Assembly (NCBI GenBank): GCA_016222805.1 | Contig: JACRQG010000017.1 | Location: 1 to 64,000 of the forward strand | Length of the DNA stretch: 64,000 nucleotides | Source of the DNA: Verrucomicrobiota bacterium | GTDB taxonomy: Bacteria; Verrucomicrobiota; Verrucomicrobiia; Opitutales; Opitutaceae | Reading direction: 5' to 3' | Part shown: in pieces, positions 26,195 through 35,403 of the stretch | How the letters are laid out: every line of letters starts with the position of its first letter | Position numbering within the stretch: position 1 is the first letter of the stretch | The notes under the pieces: generated by a model | The model's input: the letters and a program-made list of their open reading frames with translations, nothing else | What the model was told of the DNA's origin: nothing | Database searches by the model: none | Position numbers and translations under genes: made by a program

Positions 26195-29065
26195 CTATCG
26201 CGCAGCAGGCACCGCCAGCGGAACGAGTGTCACCGGCCCCAGCAGGCCCGACTCCCGCGGAGTCCACGCAGCGGCCGAGAAGTTGCCGTCCGCACCCCGG
26301 TTGGCCGCCAGGCGCGCGGGGTAGTTCGTGTTGTAGAATTTCTTCCAGGTGGCGTCGCGCCGGTCGAGATCCGCAATCCGGTTGGCGGCCAGATTGGTCA
26401 CCGCAACCTCGAGGACGTTGCGCCCCGGGCGCAGCGCAGAGCCCGGAGCCAGCACCACCCGCCAGGGAGCAGAGATGAGGGCCCCCACTTCGGTCCCGTT
26501 CAGGCGCACGCGGGCGCTGTCCGCCACCCGCCCGAGGTCCAGTGCGCAGACCGCGCTATCGAGCACCGGTCGGTCGAACTCGAGCCGGTACACGGCGGTC
26601 CCGCCGAAGGCCCGGGCCGCCTCGCCCCCGAGTTCGGTCCACGTCTTGAGATCGCGACAGCGGAAAGGCGCAGGCAGGGATGGGCCCCCTGACGAAAACG
26701 TCACCGTCCATTCGCCCGTCAGGCGCACGGCGGGCCCGGCAGCGCGGAAGGTGGGGCTGGCGGATTCCCCCTCACCCACGCTGCGCTCAAACGTCCGGAT
26801 CAGGCAGGTTTCTCCGGGCGCCAGCGCGACACGAACTTCCCCCCTACCATCCGCGCCGCGCCGCGAGTTTGCCCGGCCGCTCTTTCCGGTCATGGGATCA
26901 AAAAGCCCGGCGTCATGGAAGGGCACCTCCAGTCGCACGAAATCCTCAACGACCTTCTCCGTGCCGTTGTGCAGGAAGTAGACATGGCCGCGATCGAGCC
27001 GGCGCCGCACGAACTGCAGTCCCCGATCGACCAGCCCCTCCCGGGACACGCCCGCCTGCGTCAGCAACGCCTCGAGATCCTCCCCGGCCAACGCGGTGGC
27101 CCGCAGGGCTTGCAGATGTCCGCGCACTTCCGCGCGCCGCTCCTCGAGCCGCCCCCAGCCGGGCACATCGGCGGGCCAGCCACGATGGAAGATCACCTTG
27201 GCCCCCGCCTCCGCCAGCTTCCGCAGCCGAGCGGCCGTCGCGGCGGGCATCAGCTTGGTATCCGACACCACGATCGCCCGGTAGCGGCCGCCACCGATCT
27301 CCAGACCTCCGTTCCGGAATTCGATCCCGGTCAGGAGGCGATCGCTCACGAAGTCGAAGGTGTAGCCGCGGTCCTGCAGCATCTGCGCCACCCCGTAGGC
27401 ACCGGGCCGGGCTCCGCCGAGAAAGTGCGGCATCGCGCTGGCGTCACGCCCCGGACCGGGCTGCGCCCAGGCGTCATGAATCGGATAATACAGCAGGACG
27501 TCGTGGTCGGCCCTTCCGGCTTGGAGGAAGGACTGGCAACGGGTCACGTAGGCGTTGAGCACGTCCGCGTCGGCCCAGATTGGATTGGTCGGGTCGAGTT
27601 CCACCGACGCGTAGAAGTGGTGCCCCGGCCATGGCTCGCCCGGGGGCGAAAACACCGTGCCGTGGTAACAGTTGTGGTTCACCCCGCCGAGGAACATCTG
27701 ATCGACGCGGCGCTTGATGTCCCCGAGCGAGGACAACCAGTGTTCGTCGAGCCAGGTCGCCGTCTCGGCCGACGTCAGCCGCCGGCCGGTGAGGTTGGCC
27801 GCCGAGGAGGCGAACTTCATGCCGACGATGTTGGTGCCCTCGGTCTCCGGAATGTCACTCGCGGCGTAGAGGTCGAGCAGGTTGGCCGGTGAACCGTGGG
27901 CCTGGTTGCGGATGATCGCTCCGTGGCGTTTGGCCCACGCCGCCCAGGGCAACGTGAATTCCTCGATCAACAGATCGGAAACGGTCTCCCGGTGATCGGA
28001 GCGCACGCGCACGTTCCGGTCGGGAGTGTCGCGGCCGGCGAAGGCCGGCAATTCTGCGCGAAGATCGTAGCCGCGCCGACGCCGGAACTCCTCGAAGAAC
28101 CGCGGCGTCCAGTTGGCCTCGCCGCTGGCGTCATCGACCTCGTAGGAGTCGTTGAAGTAGGCGCGGAGGCGGTCGACGCGGAAGCCCTTTGCCGCCGTGT
28201 CGAAGCGCTGCAGGTACTGCGCCAGCGTTCCGGAGGAAAAGTGATCTATCACATCGCCCTCCCCGCCCGGTCCGGCCCGCTCGACCTGCTTGCCGTGCCA
28301 GCCCTGGAACACCGCATAGAGCACCCAGTCGCTTCCGGCGGGTGCGGTCCAATCCAGGAGCCCATCCGGGTTGACCCGTGAGGTGAGATCGACCCGTTCG
28401 CCGCGCCCCGAGTGCGCCACCAGGGCCTGGAGTTCCAGCCGGCGCGGGAACCGAACCTGGTCCAAGGCCAGGTCCTGCAGGTTGGCATTGGCCGTGACCG
28501 GGTCCTTGAGGTCCTCGATCCGGGAACGGCGTGGTCCCGCCACCCGCACGACCGGCCGGTCGGTTTCGACCAGGGGTTGCGTGAGTCGCTTCCCTCCGGC
28601 GAGTTCATGGCTGCGCACCACCACATGCCGGGCCGCCATCTCCGGCGTGACCCACGGCCCGCCAAAGGGCCAGCCGGTACCGGTTGACATGTCGATGCCC
28701 AAGCCGAGGCGCTCCCCTTCGTCGAGAACATGCTCCAGAAGTTTCATCCAATCGGGCGACAGGTAGGGTCGAAAGCGATCCTCCTGCCCGCGCACGCCGT
28801 AAATGGGCGTGATCTCGAGTCCGCCGAGGCCCGCCTTGGCGTACTTCTCCATCTCGACCGTGAAGTCCCGGGGCGTGCCGATGCTACCGAGCCACCACCA
28901 GCGCGACCAGGGTTTCGTCTCCGCGGTGACCGCGGGCCAGTTCCAGGGCGCCGTTTCGGCCGCCGGCGGCGTGGCTGCGCCGGCCGCCAGGATACCTGCC
29001 AGCAGCAGCGCTCCTCTGAGCCAATGCCGGGCGCCGCACGGCCAGGTCGACCGTTGGGAGGTCAT
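26195..29065 (-). CDS. GH106-type alpha-L-rhamnosidase
   Basis: A predicted secreted glycosidase of 956 residues. It has a signal peptide (about 1-30), then family blocks SRWWWLG (54-60), AGLGGLEITPIYGVRG (78-93), MSTGTGWPFGGPWV (126-139) and YFNDSYEVD. The C-terminus is a galactose-binding-like sandwich (VYRLEFDRP, ARVRLNGTEVGALISAPW). GH106 enzymes release terminal rhamnose from pectic rhamnogalacturonans. The start overlaps the lyase stop by ATGA, so the two enzymes are translationally coupled. The exact catalytic Glu residues were not assigned. Family is inferred from motif wording; other distant GH2-like families are less likely. Confidence 0.85.
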   Translation of the reverse strand: MTSQRSTWPCGARHWLRGALLLAGILAAGAATPPAAETAPWNWPAVTAETKPWSRWWWLGSIGTPRDFTVEMEKYAKAGLGGLEITPIYGVRGQEDRFRPYLSPDWMKLLEHVLDEGERLGLGIDMSTGTGWPFGGPWVTPEMAARHVVVRSHELAGGKRLTQPLVETDRPVVRVAGPRRSRIEDLKDPVTANANLQDLALDQVRFPRRLELQALVAHSGRGERVDLTSRVNPDGLLDWTAPAGSDWVLYAVFQGWHGKQVERAGPGGEGDVIDHFSSGTLAQYLQRFDTAAKGFRVDRLRAYFNDSYEVDDASGEANWTPRFFEEFRRRRGYDLRAELPAFAGRDTPDRNVRVRSDHRETVSDLLIEEFTLPWAAWAKRHGAIIRNQAHGSPANLLDLYAASDIPETEGTNIVGMKFASSAANLTGRRLTSAETATWLDEHWLSSLGDIKRRVDQMFLGGVNHNCYHGTVFSPPGEPWPGHHFYASVELDPTNPIWADADVLNAYVTRCQSFLQAGRADHDVLLYYPIHDAWAQPGPGRDASAMPHFLGGARPGAYGVAQMLQDRGYTFDFVSDRLLTGIEFRNGGLEIGGGRYRAIVVSDTKLMPAATAARLRKLAEAGAKVIFHRGWPADVPGWGRLEERRAEVRGHLQALRATALAGEDLEALLTQAGVSREGLVDRGLQFVRRRLDRGHVYFLHNGTEKVVEDFVRLEVPFHDAGLFDPMTGKSGRANSRRGADGRGEVRVALAPGETCLIRTFERSVGEGESASPTFRAAGPAVRLTGEWTVTFSSGGPSLPAPFRCRDLKTWTELGGEAARAFGGTAVYRLEFDRPVLDSAVCALDLGRVADSARVRLNGTEVGALISAPWRVVLAPGSALRPGRNVLEVAVTNLAANRIADLDRRDATWKKFYNTNYPARLAANRGADGNFSAAAWTPRESGLLGPVTLVPLAVPAAR

Positions 29066-31860
29066 GGGGACTTCCCCTTTCGTTCCGGAGCCTTTCCGCC
29101 CGGAGGAACCGCGCGCCCATCTCCCGAACTGCGCCCGCCCCTGCCGCCCCGACCAAACGGGAAGGGCTCCGGTGGCGGAACCTCGGTGGGAAGTTGATCG
29201 GCGCAGAGTTCCAGCACCTCGATCGCGCTCAACCCCGACTGGGCGGCGCCGTTGGTGCTGAGTCGGGGCGCCTCGTCGATGGGATTAAGCACCAGGGGCC
29301 CTTCAACGCGGGTCGTGGCGAGCAGTCCGCCGCCGAAGCGGAGCAGCGAACTCGTGGCGGCACGGGCGAAGACCGGATTGCGCGTCTTCCAGTAGGCGTA
29401 GGCGGCGAGCCGCGGCGTGCCTTGGCTCATGCGACCCTGTTCGCCGAGGTAGGCGCCATCTGCACCTTCCGTCCCCGTCTGCTGGTCGCGCTTCAGCACG
29501 TCCGCCGGCGCGCTGCCGATCCGGCAGTATTGCAGCCACATCTTCTGCCAGCCCGGATGATCGATGACCTCGTTTAACTCGAAGATCACCTGCGCGCCTC
29601 CTTGGATCGTGGAGAGATTGTACGAGCCGACCTCATCAGAAACCTGGAAGAGTTTTCCGGTCTCGGGATCGTATCCGTACACGAGGTTCTTCCCGGACTT
29701 GAGCCAGTACGGCATGGCCTGGAAGGACTCGATTCCGGCCACGATCTTGTCGCGCCACTTGCGGTCGCCCGTCCGCTCCCACTCGGTCATCCAGTTGCTG
29801 ACGTAGGCGAACCAATCAGGTCCAGCCCGCACGCGCGCCGGGTGGCGTTTTTCCGCCGCGGTGATTGGTTGCGCGAGCCGCATCGGATCGAGCGTAAGCG
29901 AGGTGAAGTCGGCGTTGACTACCTCCCGCATCAGGTCGCCCGTACGCTCGTCGGTCGTCAGGTAGTAATACGGACGCTTCAGTCCCGCCATGCTGATGCG
30001 CACCTCCTTGGCGCCGCAGCCCCAGTGCCGCACGTTGTGCCGCGATCCCAGCCCGGCCAGGGAACCGAGATGATAGCAGTCCACCTCGCTGGTGTGGCGG
30101 GTCATCGCCTCCGCCAGGCGGAAGACGTCAGCCCGGCCCGTGCGGAGGAAACTGAGCCAGAGCCAGAGGTCGGTGCCGAGTTCCGTGTTGTCCCACGCCA
30201 TGCCGCCGAGGTCGTAGTTCCAGACATGGCGCTCGCGGTCGAACGAGTGCATCACATCGCCAAAATCCCAGAAGCCGTACCAACGGTGCTGCTCGACTTG
30301 TTTCTGGTAGAACGCGACGGTGCTTTCCAATTGCTCCTCAACCGCCTTGCGGAAGGGTGTCGACCGGTCGGGCAGGCTCCAAATCCCCAGAGCCCGGACC
30401 GAGTGGAGGTAGGCCGGGGTCGCGACGAGAAGCGGCGGCCGCTCCCCCAGCCCGGCCTGTTTCACGCTGTCCTCCCGCGAGGGCACCGTCGCCGCGGGAA
30501 AGAGCGTCAACTCGCTGGTGCGCGCCACGCCCACGGGCGTGCTCAATCCGGGCTGCACATCCTCGTACACCGCCTCGAGCCCATGAGCCCGCGTGTCGTA
30601 GTGCCGCAGATCCATCGCCGGCCCGTCCGGCGACCACAGCCAGACCCGCAAGGCCGCCTCCCCAGTGGTCGCTCCCGCAACCTCGAGTGAAACCGGATGC
30701 GACTGCCAGAAGTTCTTCACGCTCACGCCAAGCCCGCCGCTGGCGTCCCCCGCAAACACCAGTCCCGACGCCCGCCGCCCCGCCCCGCACGGAATCCAGG
30801 CGCTCTGCGGATTGGTCCGTTTCACCACGGTGAAGCCGTCGGCATTGGCCTGGGTCAGCTTGAACGCATCCCACACCGCCCAGTCCGCGAGCAGCCCCTG
30901 CTCCCCGGCCGAATACTCCGCCCGATTCGGCACGCGGCGGCCGGCGAGTTGCGCCGGGTAGACGTTGCCGGTGCCATCCGGATGGGAGACGCTTCTCCCC
31001 CCGCGCCCCACCATCGGCTGCACGGGCTCGGCCCACAGGCCACCGTTCTCACCCGAAAAGCGGACGTGCCGGTTCTGCACTTCCTCGCGCAGCGGCACAC
31101 CGAATTCCAGTCCCAGACCACGGATGAAGTCCTTCTGCTCATCACCGTCGAACACGATGGTGTGGACCATGCGCACCGTCTCCTGGCCGGCGAAGAAGTA
31201 CAGCCGCACCACGAACGGCAGCCACTCCCGGGAACCGCGCGCCGCCCGGTGCACGCCCTCCACTTTCAGCACCGCCCGCACCGGACCGTCCTGCTCCACG
31301 GTCACCCGCTGGGTGCGGCCCAGAAACGACTCCCGCGGAGCGGTCTCCTGCGGTTCGCCCTCCGGTCCGTGCTGCACGATGCAAACGAGACGGCCGCGCC
31401 GCGCGACGTCGCGCCCGCCGACCACCAACGAATCGATCAGCGCATCCCCCCACTGCGGAACGCGCGCCCGCACGTTGCCGGTGTCGACCTCGATGGTGGT
31501 GTCGCTCCGCCGCACGCGCACGCGGACCTCGGTGGCGACCACCGACGGACTCGGCGCGAGGGTGAACTTCCCCGCCCCTTCGCTGCCGGCCACGGTGGCG
31601 AACCCGCTCCACTTGAGGGAGCCGTCCGGCCAGTAGGCCAGCGGCCAGGTCTGCAGCGGGAGCGCGCGGCCCGAAGGGCCCGTCAAGGTGAACGCCTGCT
31701 CCCGTTTCACCGCGCCCCGCGGCCACGGCACTCCCCAACTCACGCCGGCCTTCAACTCGGCCGGATTGCCACCGAGCCAGTTCAACTCGACCGGCGTCGG
31801 GTCGGCCGCGGGAAGGGAGGTCGCCAGGAGGCAGAAGAGGGCGGGCAGTTGCGATTTCAT
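29062..31860 (-). CDS. PcRGLX/YetA-like rhamnogalacturonan exolyase (PL26-type)
   Basis: An exported protein of 932 residues. It has a signal peptide (MKSQLPALFCLLATSLPAA), an N-terminal beta domain (VELNWLGGNPAELKAGVSWG) and a central (alpha/alpha) toroid with WYGFWDFGDVMHSFD (about residue 530) and HNVRHWGCGAKEVRIS (about 610). These match the PcRGLX/YetA-like family that cleaves rhamnogalacturonan-I backbone by beta-elimination. The last ~35 residues are an odd Gly/Arg/Pro/Lys-rich tail (FGRGGRGGRSSG ... KAPERKGKSP). The ATG at 31860 fits the signal peptide. First gene of the leftward operon; GH106 follows with ATGA overlap. Confidence 0.83.
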   Translation of the reverse strand: MKSQLPALFCLLATSLPAADPTPVELNWLGGNPAELKAGVSWGVPWPRGAVKREQAFTLTGPSGRALPLQTWPLAYWPDGSLKWSGFATVAGSEGAGKFTLAPSPSVVATEVRVRVRRSDTTIEVDTGNVRARVPQWGDALIDSLVVGGRDVARRGRLVCIVQHGPEGEPQETAPRESFLGRTQRVTVEQDGPVRAVLKVEGVHRAARGSREWLPFVVRLYFFAGQETVRMVHTIVFDGDEQKDFIRGLGLEFGVPLREEVQNRHVRFSGENGGLWAEPVQPMVGRGGRSVSHPDGTGNVYPAQLAGRRVPNRAEYSAGEQGLLADWAVWDAFKLTQANADGFTVVKRTNPQSAWIPCGAGRRASGLVFAGDASGGLGVSVKNFWQSHPVSLEVAGATTGEAALRVWLWSPDGPAMDLRHYDTRAHGLEAVYEDVQPGLSTPVGVARTSELTLFPAATVPSREDSVKQAGLGERPPLLVATPAYLHSVRALGIWSLPDRSTPFRKAVEEQLESTVAFYQKQVEQHRWYGFWDFGDVMHSFDRERHVWNYDLGGMAWDNTELGTDLWLWLSFLRTGRADVFRLAEAMTRHTSEVDCYHLGSLAGLGSRHNVRHWGCGAKEVRISMAGLKRPYYYLTTDERTGDLMREVVNADFTSLTLDPMRLAQPITAAEKRHPARVRAGPDWFAYVSNWMTEWERTGDRKWRDKIVAGIESFQAMPYWLKSGKNLVYGYDPETGKLFQVSDEVGSYNLSTIQGGAQVIFELNEVIDHPGWQKMWLQYCRIGSAPADVLKRDQQTGTEGADGAYLGEQGRMSQGTPRLAAYAYWKTRNPVFARAATSSLLRFGGGLLATTRVEGPLVLNPIDEAPRLSTNGAAQSGLSAIEVLELCADQLPTEVPPPEPFPFGRGGRGGRSSGDGRAVPPGGKAPERKGKSP

Positions 31861-32120
31861 GGGGTGAACTGGGTCGGCGATTCTCCCGTCACCGCCGATT
31901 GGCTGTCGGAGCCGACGGCGAGGAGTGGTCGGGGAGAACGGGCACGACGTCCCAGCATGAGAGTCGTTCCGTGGATTCCCAGCGGTTATCCCCATTCCAA
32001 ACGCGGACAGTCCAATCCAGCGCGCCACGATTTGACAGCGAGGCGGCCCCGGCGCTTGCCTTGGGCCAGCTTGCCCCGCGCGGATCTTGCCGCGACCTGC
32101 ACCTCGACCCCGTCTCCGCC
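31861..32120. promoter_or_regulatory. Divergent promoter region of the pectin locus
   Basis: 260 bp between the starts of the leftward lyase operon and the rightward TonB receptor gene. It must drive both. A TTGACA occurs at 32032 on the plus strand but no convincing -10 follows at 16-18 bp. Several short GC-rich inverted repeats are present and none stands out as an operator. Confidence 0.5.
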
Positions 32121-35100
32121 ATGACTACCCCTCAGGCTCTGTTCGTCTCTCGCATCCGCTCGCTCGCGCGGGCGCTTTTCTGGGCCGGCCTATCCGTGTC
32201 CCTCTTGCCGCCCGGGAGCTTTGCCCAGGAGCCCACGGCCACCCTCGCCGGCACCGTGGCCAACGCCAGCACCCGGCAGTTCCTCACCGACGCCGAGGTG
32301 CGGATCGCCGGAACCAGCCTCGTCGCGCTGACGGACCGGGCGGGCGCTTTTTCGCTGTCCGGCCTGAAACCCGGCACCTATGAAGTGATCGCCTCCTACA
32401 CCGGGCTCGATGCGGAACGCCGCACCGTCACCGTCGCCGCCAGCGCCACGAGCCGGCAAGAGTTCAACCTCACGGCGGAGATCTACCGGCTCCAGCCCTT
32501 CGTCGTCGCCAGCGAGGTGGAGGGCAACGCCGCCGCAATCAACCAGCAGAAGAAATCGGACTTCTTCATCGCCACGATCTCGGCCGACACGCTCGGCAAC
32601 GTCTCCGAGGGCAACATCGGCGAGTTCCTGCGCTACGTGCCCGGCATCCAGGTGAACTTCAGCAACGCGGATGCCTCCACCGTCTCGATGCGCGGGCAGG
32701 ATCCCGAGGCGACTCTGTTCACCTTCGACGGCCAGGTGCCCGCGGCCGCCGGCACGCCCCCGCGCTCCAGCACGGGCAGCAGCGACGCCTCGAGCCGCGC
32801 CTTTGAATTCAGCCAGGCCACCATCGCCAACATCGAAACCATCGAGGTGTACAAGGCGCCCCCGCCGTGGATGTCGCCCTCGACCGGAGGGGTCGTCAAC
32901 GCCGTCACGAAGAATGCCTTCGCCCAGAAGGGCCGGCGCTTCTCCACCACCCTGACGCTCTCCGCCAACAGCGAGATGATGCACTGGCGCCTCCCCGGGC
33001 CGGGCTCACGCACCACCCACCGGATCAAGCCCGGCGGCAGCGTCAATTACTCGGAAGCCTTCTTCGAAAACACCCTCGGGCTCACCTTCTCGTACTTCGA
33101 GAGCAACGTCATCAACCCGAGCCACAACTACGCGATGGGATATTCGCCATTCACCGCCGGCACCGCCGCCAATCCCGTCACCGAGAACTCCCGTTTCAAC
33201 GTCAACACCTTCACCCTCGTCGACGGTCCGCAGGTGAAGAACCGCCGCTCCCTCACCCTCAACGCCGACTACCGGCTCGGCCGGCACACGGTCCTCAAGC
33301 TCAAGACATCGGGCAACCACTACCTCAGCCAGAATCGCAGCCACACCTTTCGCGTCCGGCCCGGCACCGTGGATCCCGCTTCGACCACCACCGACGCCAC
33401 CGTGCGCAACGCCCTCGTCGACATCTTCAACGACTACAGCGACTCCCTCAGCGCCAACTACGGCGTCGGCGGCTCGGTCGAACATCGCTTCGGCCCGTGG
33501 CGGGTCGACTATTCGGCGTTCTACGCGAAGTCGGATTCCAAGGTCACCGATCTGCCGGCGATGATTCAGTCGATGCAGTTCAACCTGGTCGCGGCCGACG
33601 CGATCGTGGTGCGCATGACCGCGGACCCGAACACCCCCGCGCCGCGTTCGCTCGTGCAGGTGGCCGGGCCCGATCTTTACGACCTGGCGAGCTACAACAC
33701 GCGCAAGAGCTTTTCGCTGCAGACTTCGCCCCGCTTCCAGAACGACCGCACCTGGAACCTGAAGTTCGACGCGCGCCGCGACTTTGCCGGCTTCGTCGTG
33801 CCGTTCGACCTGCGGGCGGGCGCCTCCCTTTACCAGCTGCACCGGCGGAAGATGGCCGGCCAGATCGTACTCAACTACACCGGCCCCGACGGCGTCGCCG
33901 GCAATGCCGACGATCCGCAGCTCAGCGCTGCGCAGTTCATCAAGACCACCTATGGCGACAAGTTCCTCTACGGCATCCGCACGCCTCCCCTCGTCGATCC
34001 GTACAAGTTTGCCGCCTTCATGACCGCCAACCCCCGCGCGGTGCAGGACATCCAGGGACAAAACATCCAGCGTCAGCGCGTCAACACCCAGCAGATGGCC
34101 CAGGACGTGACCGCCGCCTACTTTGCCGGCACGGCGCGACCCACGCCGCGCCTCACCCTCGTGGCCGGACTCCGCGGGGAGAAGACGGAGAACTTCGTCC
34201 GGGGAGCCATTCGCATCAACTCCCTCGGTGCGCCCATTCTCGCCCAGGGTTTTTCCAACACGTCGAAACCGTACTTTGACGCCATCTACTCGCGCACCCA
34301 GCGCGCCACCAGCGACTACACCGACCATTTCCCGAACTTCCAGGCCACCTACCGCTTCACGCCGGACCTGCTCTTCCGCGGCGCCGTGTCCCGTTCGATG
34401 TCCCGGCCCGGCGTGCAAACCATCCTGCCCAACACCACGGTCAACGACACCGCGGCGATTCCCAGCGTCACCGTCAATAACACCGGGCTGCTCCCCACCT
34501 ATTCCCGAAACATCGACCTGCAGTTTGAACTCTTCACGCGGCCGTCGGGGCGCATCGAACTCGGCTGGTTCCGCAAGACGGTCTCAAACTACATCATCAC
34601 CTCGACCGACACGATTCAGCCGGGCGACGACAACGGCTTCGACGGTCAATACGCCGGCTACCTGCTCAACACGCAGGACAACGGCGGCAAGGGACAGTTC
34701 GAGGGCATCGAGTTCTCCGCCCGCCAGAGCCTGCAACCCTACCTGAAGTTTGTCCCGGAGTTGCTGCGGGGCTGGGAGGTGTTCGGCGGCTACAACAAGA
34801 ACACGAAGGGCGAGGCCCCCAACCGCGCCGGCGTGGTGACCAAGCCGCTCGCCCCCAACTTCTACGACTGGAATGCCAACTGGGGCGTCAGCTACATGAC
34901 CCCGCGCCGCACCCTGTACCTCAACGTCCGCACCACGCTTTTCCCGGAAGCAATCACCACGGCCGCCTCGGCCACGGATCTCCGTCCCGTCTACGAATCG
35001 AAGCACCAACGCTGGGACGCCACCCTCCGCTGGACCATCAGTCGCACCTATTCCCTGGAACTCAACGGAGCCAACCTGACCAACGATTCCTGGCGCAACT

Positions 35101-35207
35101 TCTACCAGGGCGGGCGCAACACCTCGCGCCGTACCTTCGGCACTAACTACACCCTTTCCTTCCGCGCCAACCTGGATCAACTGCGACTCACCGGGGGCGG
35201 GCGCTGA
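32121..35207 (+). CDS. TonB-dependent receptor with carboxypeptidase-regulatory-like domain
   Basis: An outer-membrane transporter of 1028 residues. A signal peptide ends near SFAQEP. A CarboxypepD_reg-like beta domain follows (TLAGTVANASTRQFLTDAEVRI to EFNLTAEIYRL), then the plug (NVSEGNIGEFLRYVPGIQV, STVSMRGQDPEATLFTFDG, IETIEVYKAPP, STGGVVNAVT) and a long barrel. This arrangement resembles the TonB-dependent receptor family common in Opitutaceae and sphingomonads. It is transcribed away from the lyase/GH106/TonB operon across a shared promoter region, so it probably imports another pectic fragment. No partner SusD-like gene is present. Confidence 0.93.
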   Translation: MTTPQALFVSRIRSLARALFWAGLSVSLLPPGSFAQEPTATLAGTVANASTRQFLTDAEVRIAGTSLVALTDRAGAFSLSGLKPGTYEVIASYTGLDAERRTVTVAASATSRQEFNLTAEIYRLQPFVVASEVEGNAAAINQQKKSDFFIATISADTLGNVSEGNIGEFLRYVPGIQVNFSNADASTVSMRGQDPEATLFTFDGQVPAAAGTPPRSSTGSSDASSRAFEFSQATIANIETIEVYKAPPPWMSPSTGGVVNAVTKNAFAQKGRRFSTTLTLSANSEMMHWRLPGPGSRTTHRIKPGGSVNYSEAFFENTLGLTFSYFESNVINPSHNYAMGYSPFTAGTAANPVTENSRFNVNTFTLVDGPQVKNRRSLTLNADYRLGRHTVLKLKTSGNHYLSQNRSHTFRVRPGTVDPASTTTDATVRNALVDIFNDYSDSLSANYGVGGSVEHRFGPWRVDYSAFYAKSDSKVTDLPAMIQSMQFNLVAADAIVVRMTADPNTPAPRSLVQVAGPDLYDLASYNTRKSFSLQTSPRFQNDRTWNLKFDARRDFAGFVVPFDLRAGASLYQLHRRKMAGQIVLNYTGPDGVAGNADDPQLSAAQFIKTTYGDKFLYGIRTPPLVDPYKFAAFMTANPRAVQDIQGQNIQRQRVNTQQMAQDVTAAYFAGTARPTPRLTLVAGLRGEKTENFVRGAIRINSLGAPILAQGFSNTSKPYFDAIYSRTQRATSDYTDHFPNFQATYRFTPDLLFRGAVSRSMSRPGVQTILPNTTVNDTAAIPSVTVNNTGLLPTYSRNIDLQFELFTRPSGRIELGWFRKTVSNYIITSTDTIQPGDDNGFDGQYAGYLLNTQDNGGKGQFEGIEFSARQSLQPYLKFVPELLRGWEVFGGYNKNTKGEAPNRAGVVTKPLAPNFYDWNANWGVSYMTPRRTLYLNVRTTLFPEAITTAASATDLRPVYESKHQRWDATLRWTISRTYSLELNGANLTNDSWRNFYQGGRNTSRRTFGTNYTLSFRANLDQLRLTGGGR

Positions 35208-35249
35208 ACCGCCGGCGCAGCGGCCTCGTCCCGCACGACGAAGCTCCCC

Positions 35250-35325
35250 TGTAGGCGGGGCGCCCCCGCCCCGCGATTCCGGCCGATCGTCCCGGCCAAG
35301 CGCGGCGGGGTCGCCGCGCCCACAT
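35250..35325. repeat. GC-rich palindromic intergenic element
   Basis: After the TonB receptor gene, a 76-bp element begins TGTAGGCGGGGCGCCCCCG and ends near CGGGGTCGCCGCGCCCACA. It has the same plan as the two elements after pyc: TGTAG, a GC hairpin, a short spacer, and a second GC hairpin. It is probably a diverged member of one REP-like family. Confidence 0.5.
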
Positions 35326-35403
35326 GTCCAAGGCGCACACCGCTTGCCTCCGCTTTGGCATTGCCGCCCGGAGGGTGAATCGCAATGCAACTGGCGCCCA
35401 TCG

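Noticed and set aside
32032-32060. TTGACA -35-like box before the second TonB receptor
   Set aside because: No acceptable -10 hexamer at 16-18 bp; a chance match in GC-rich DNA.
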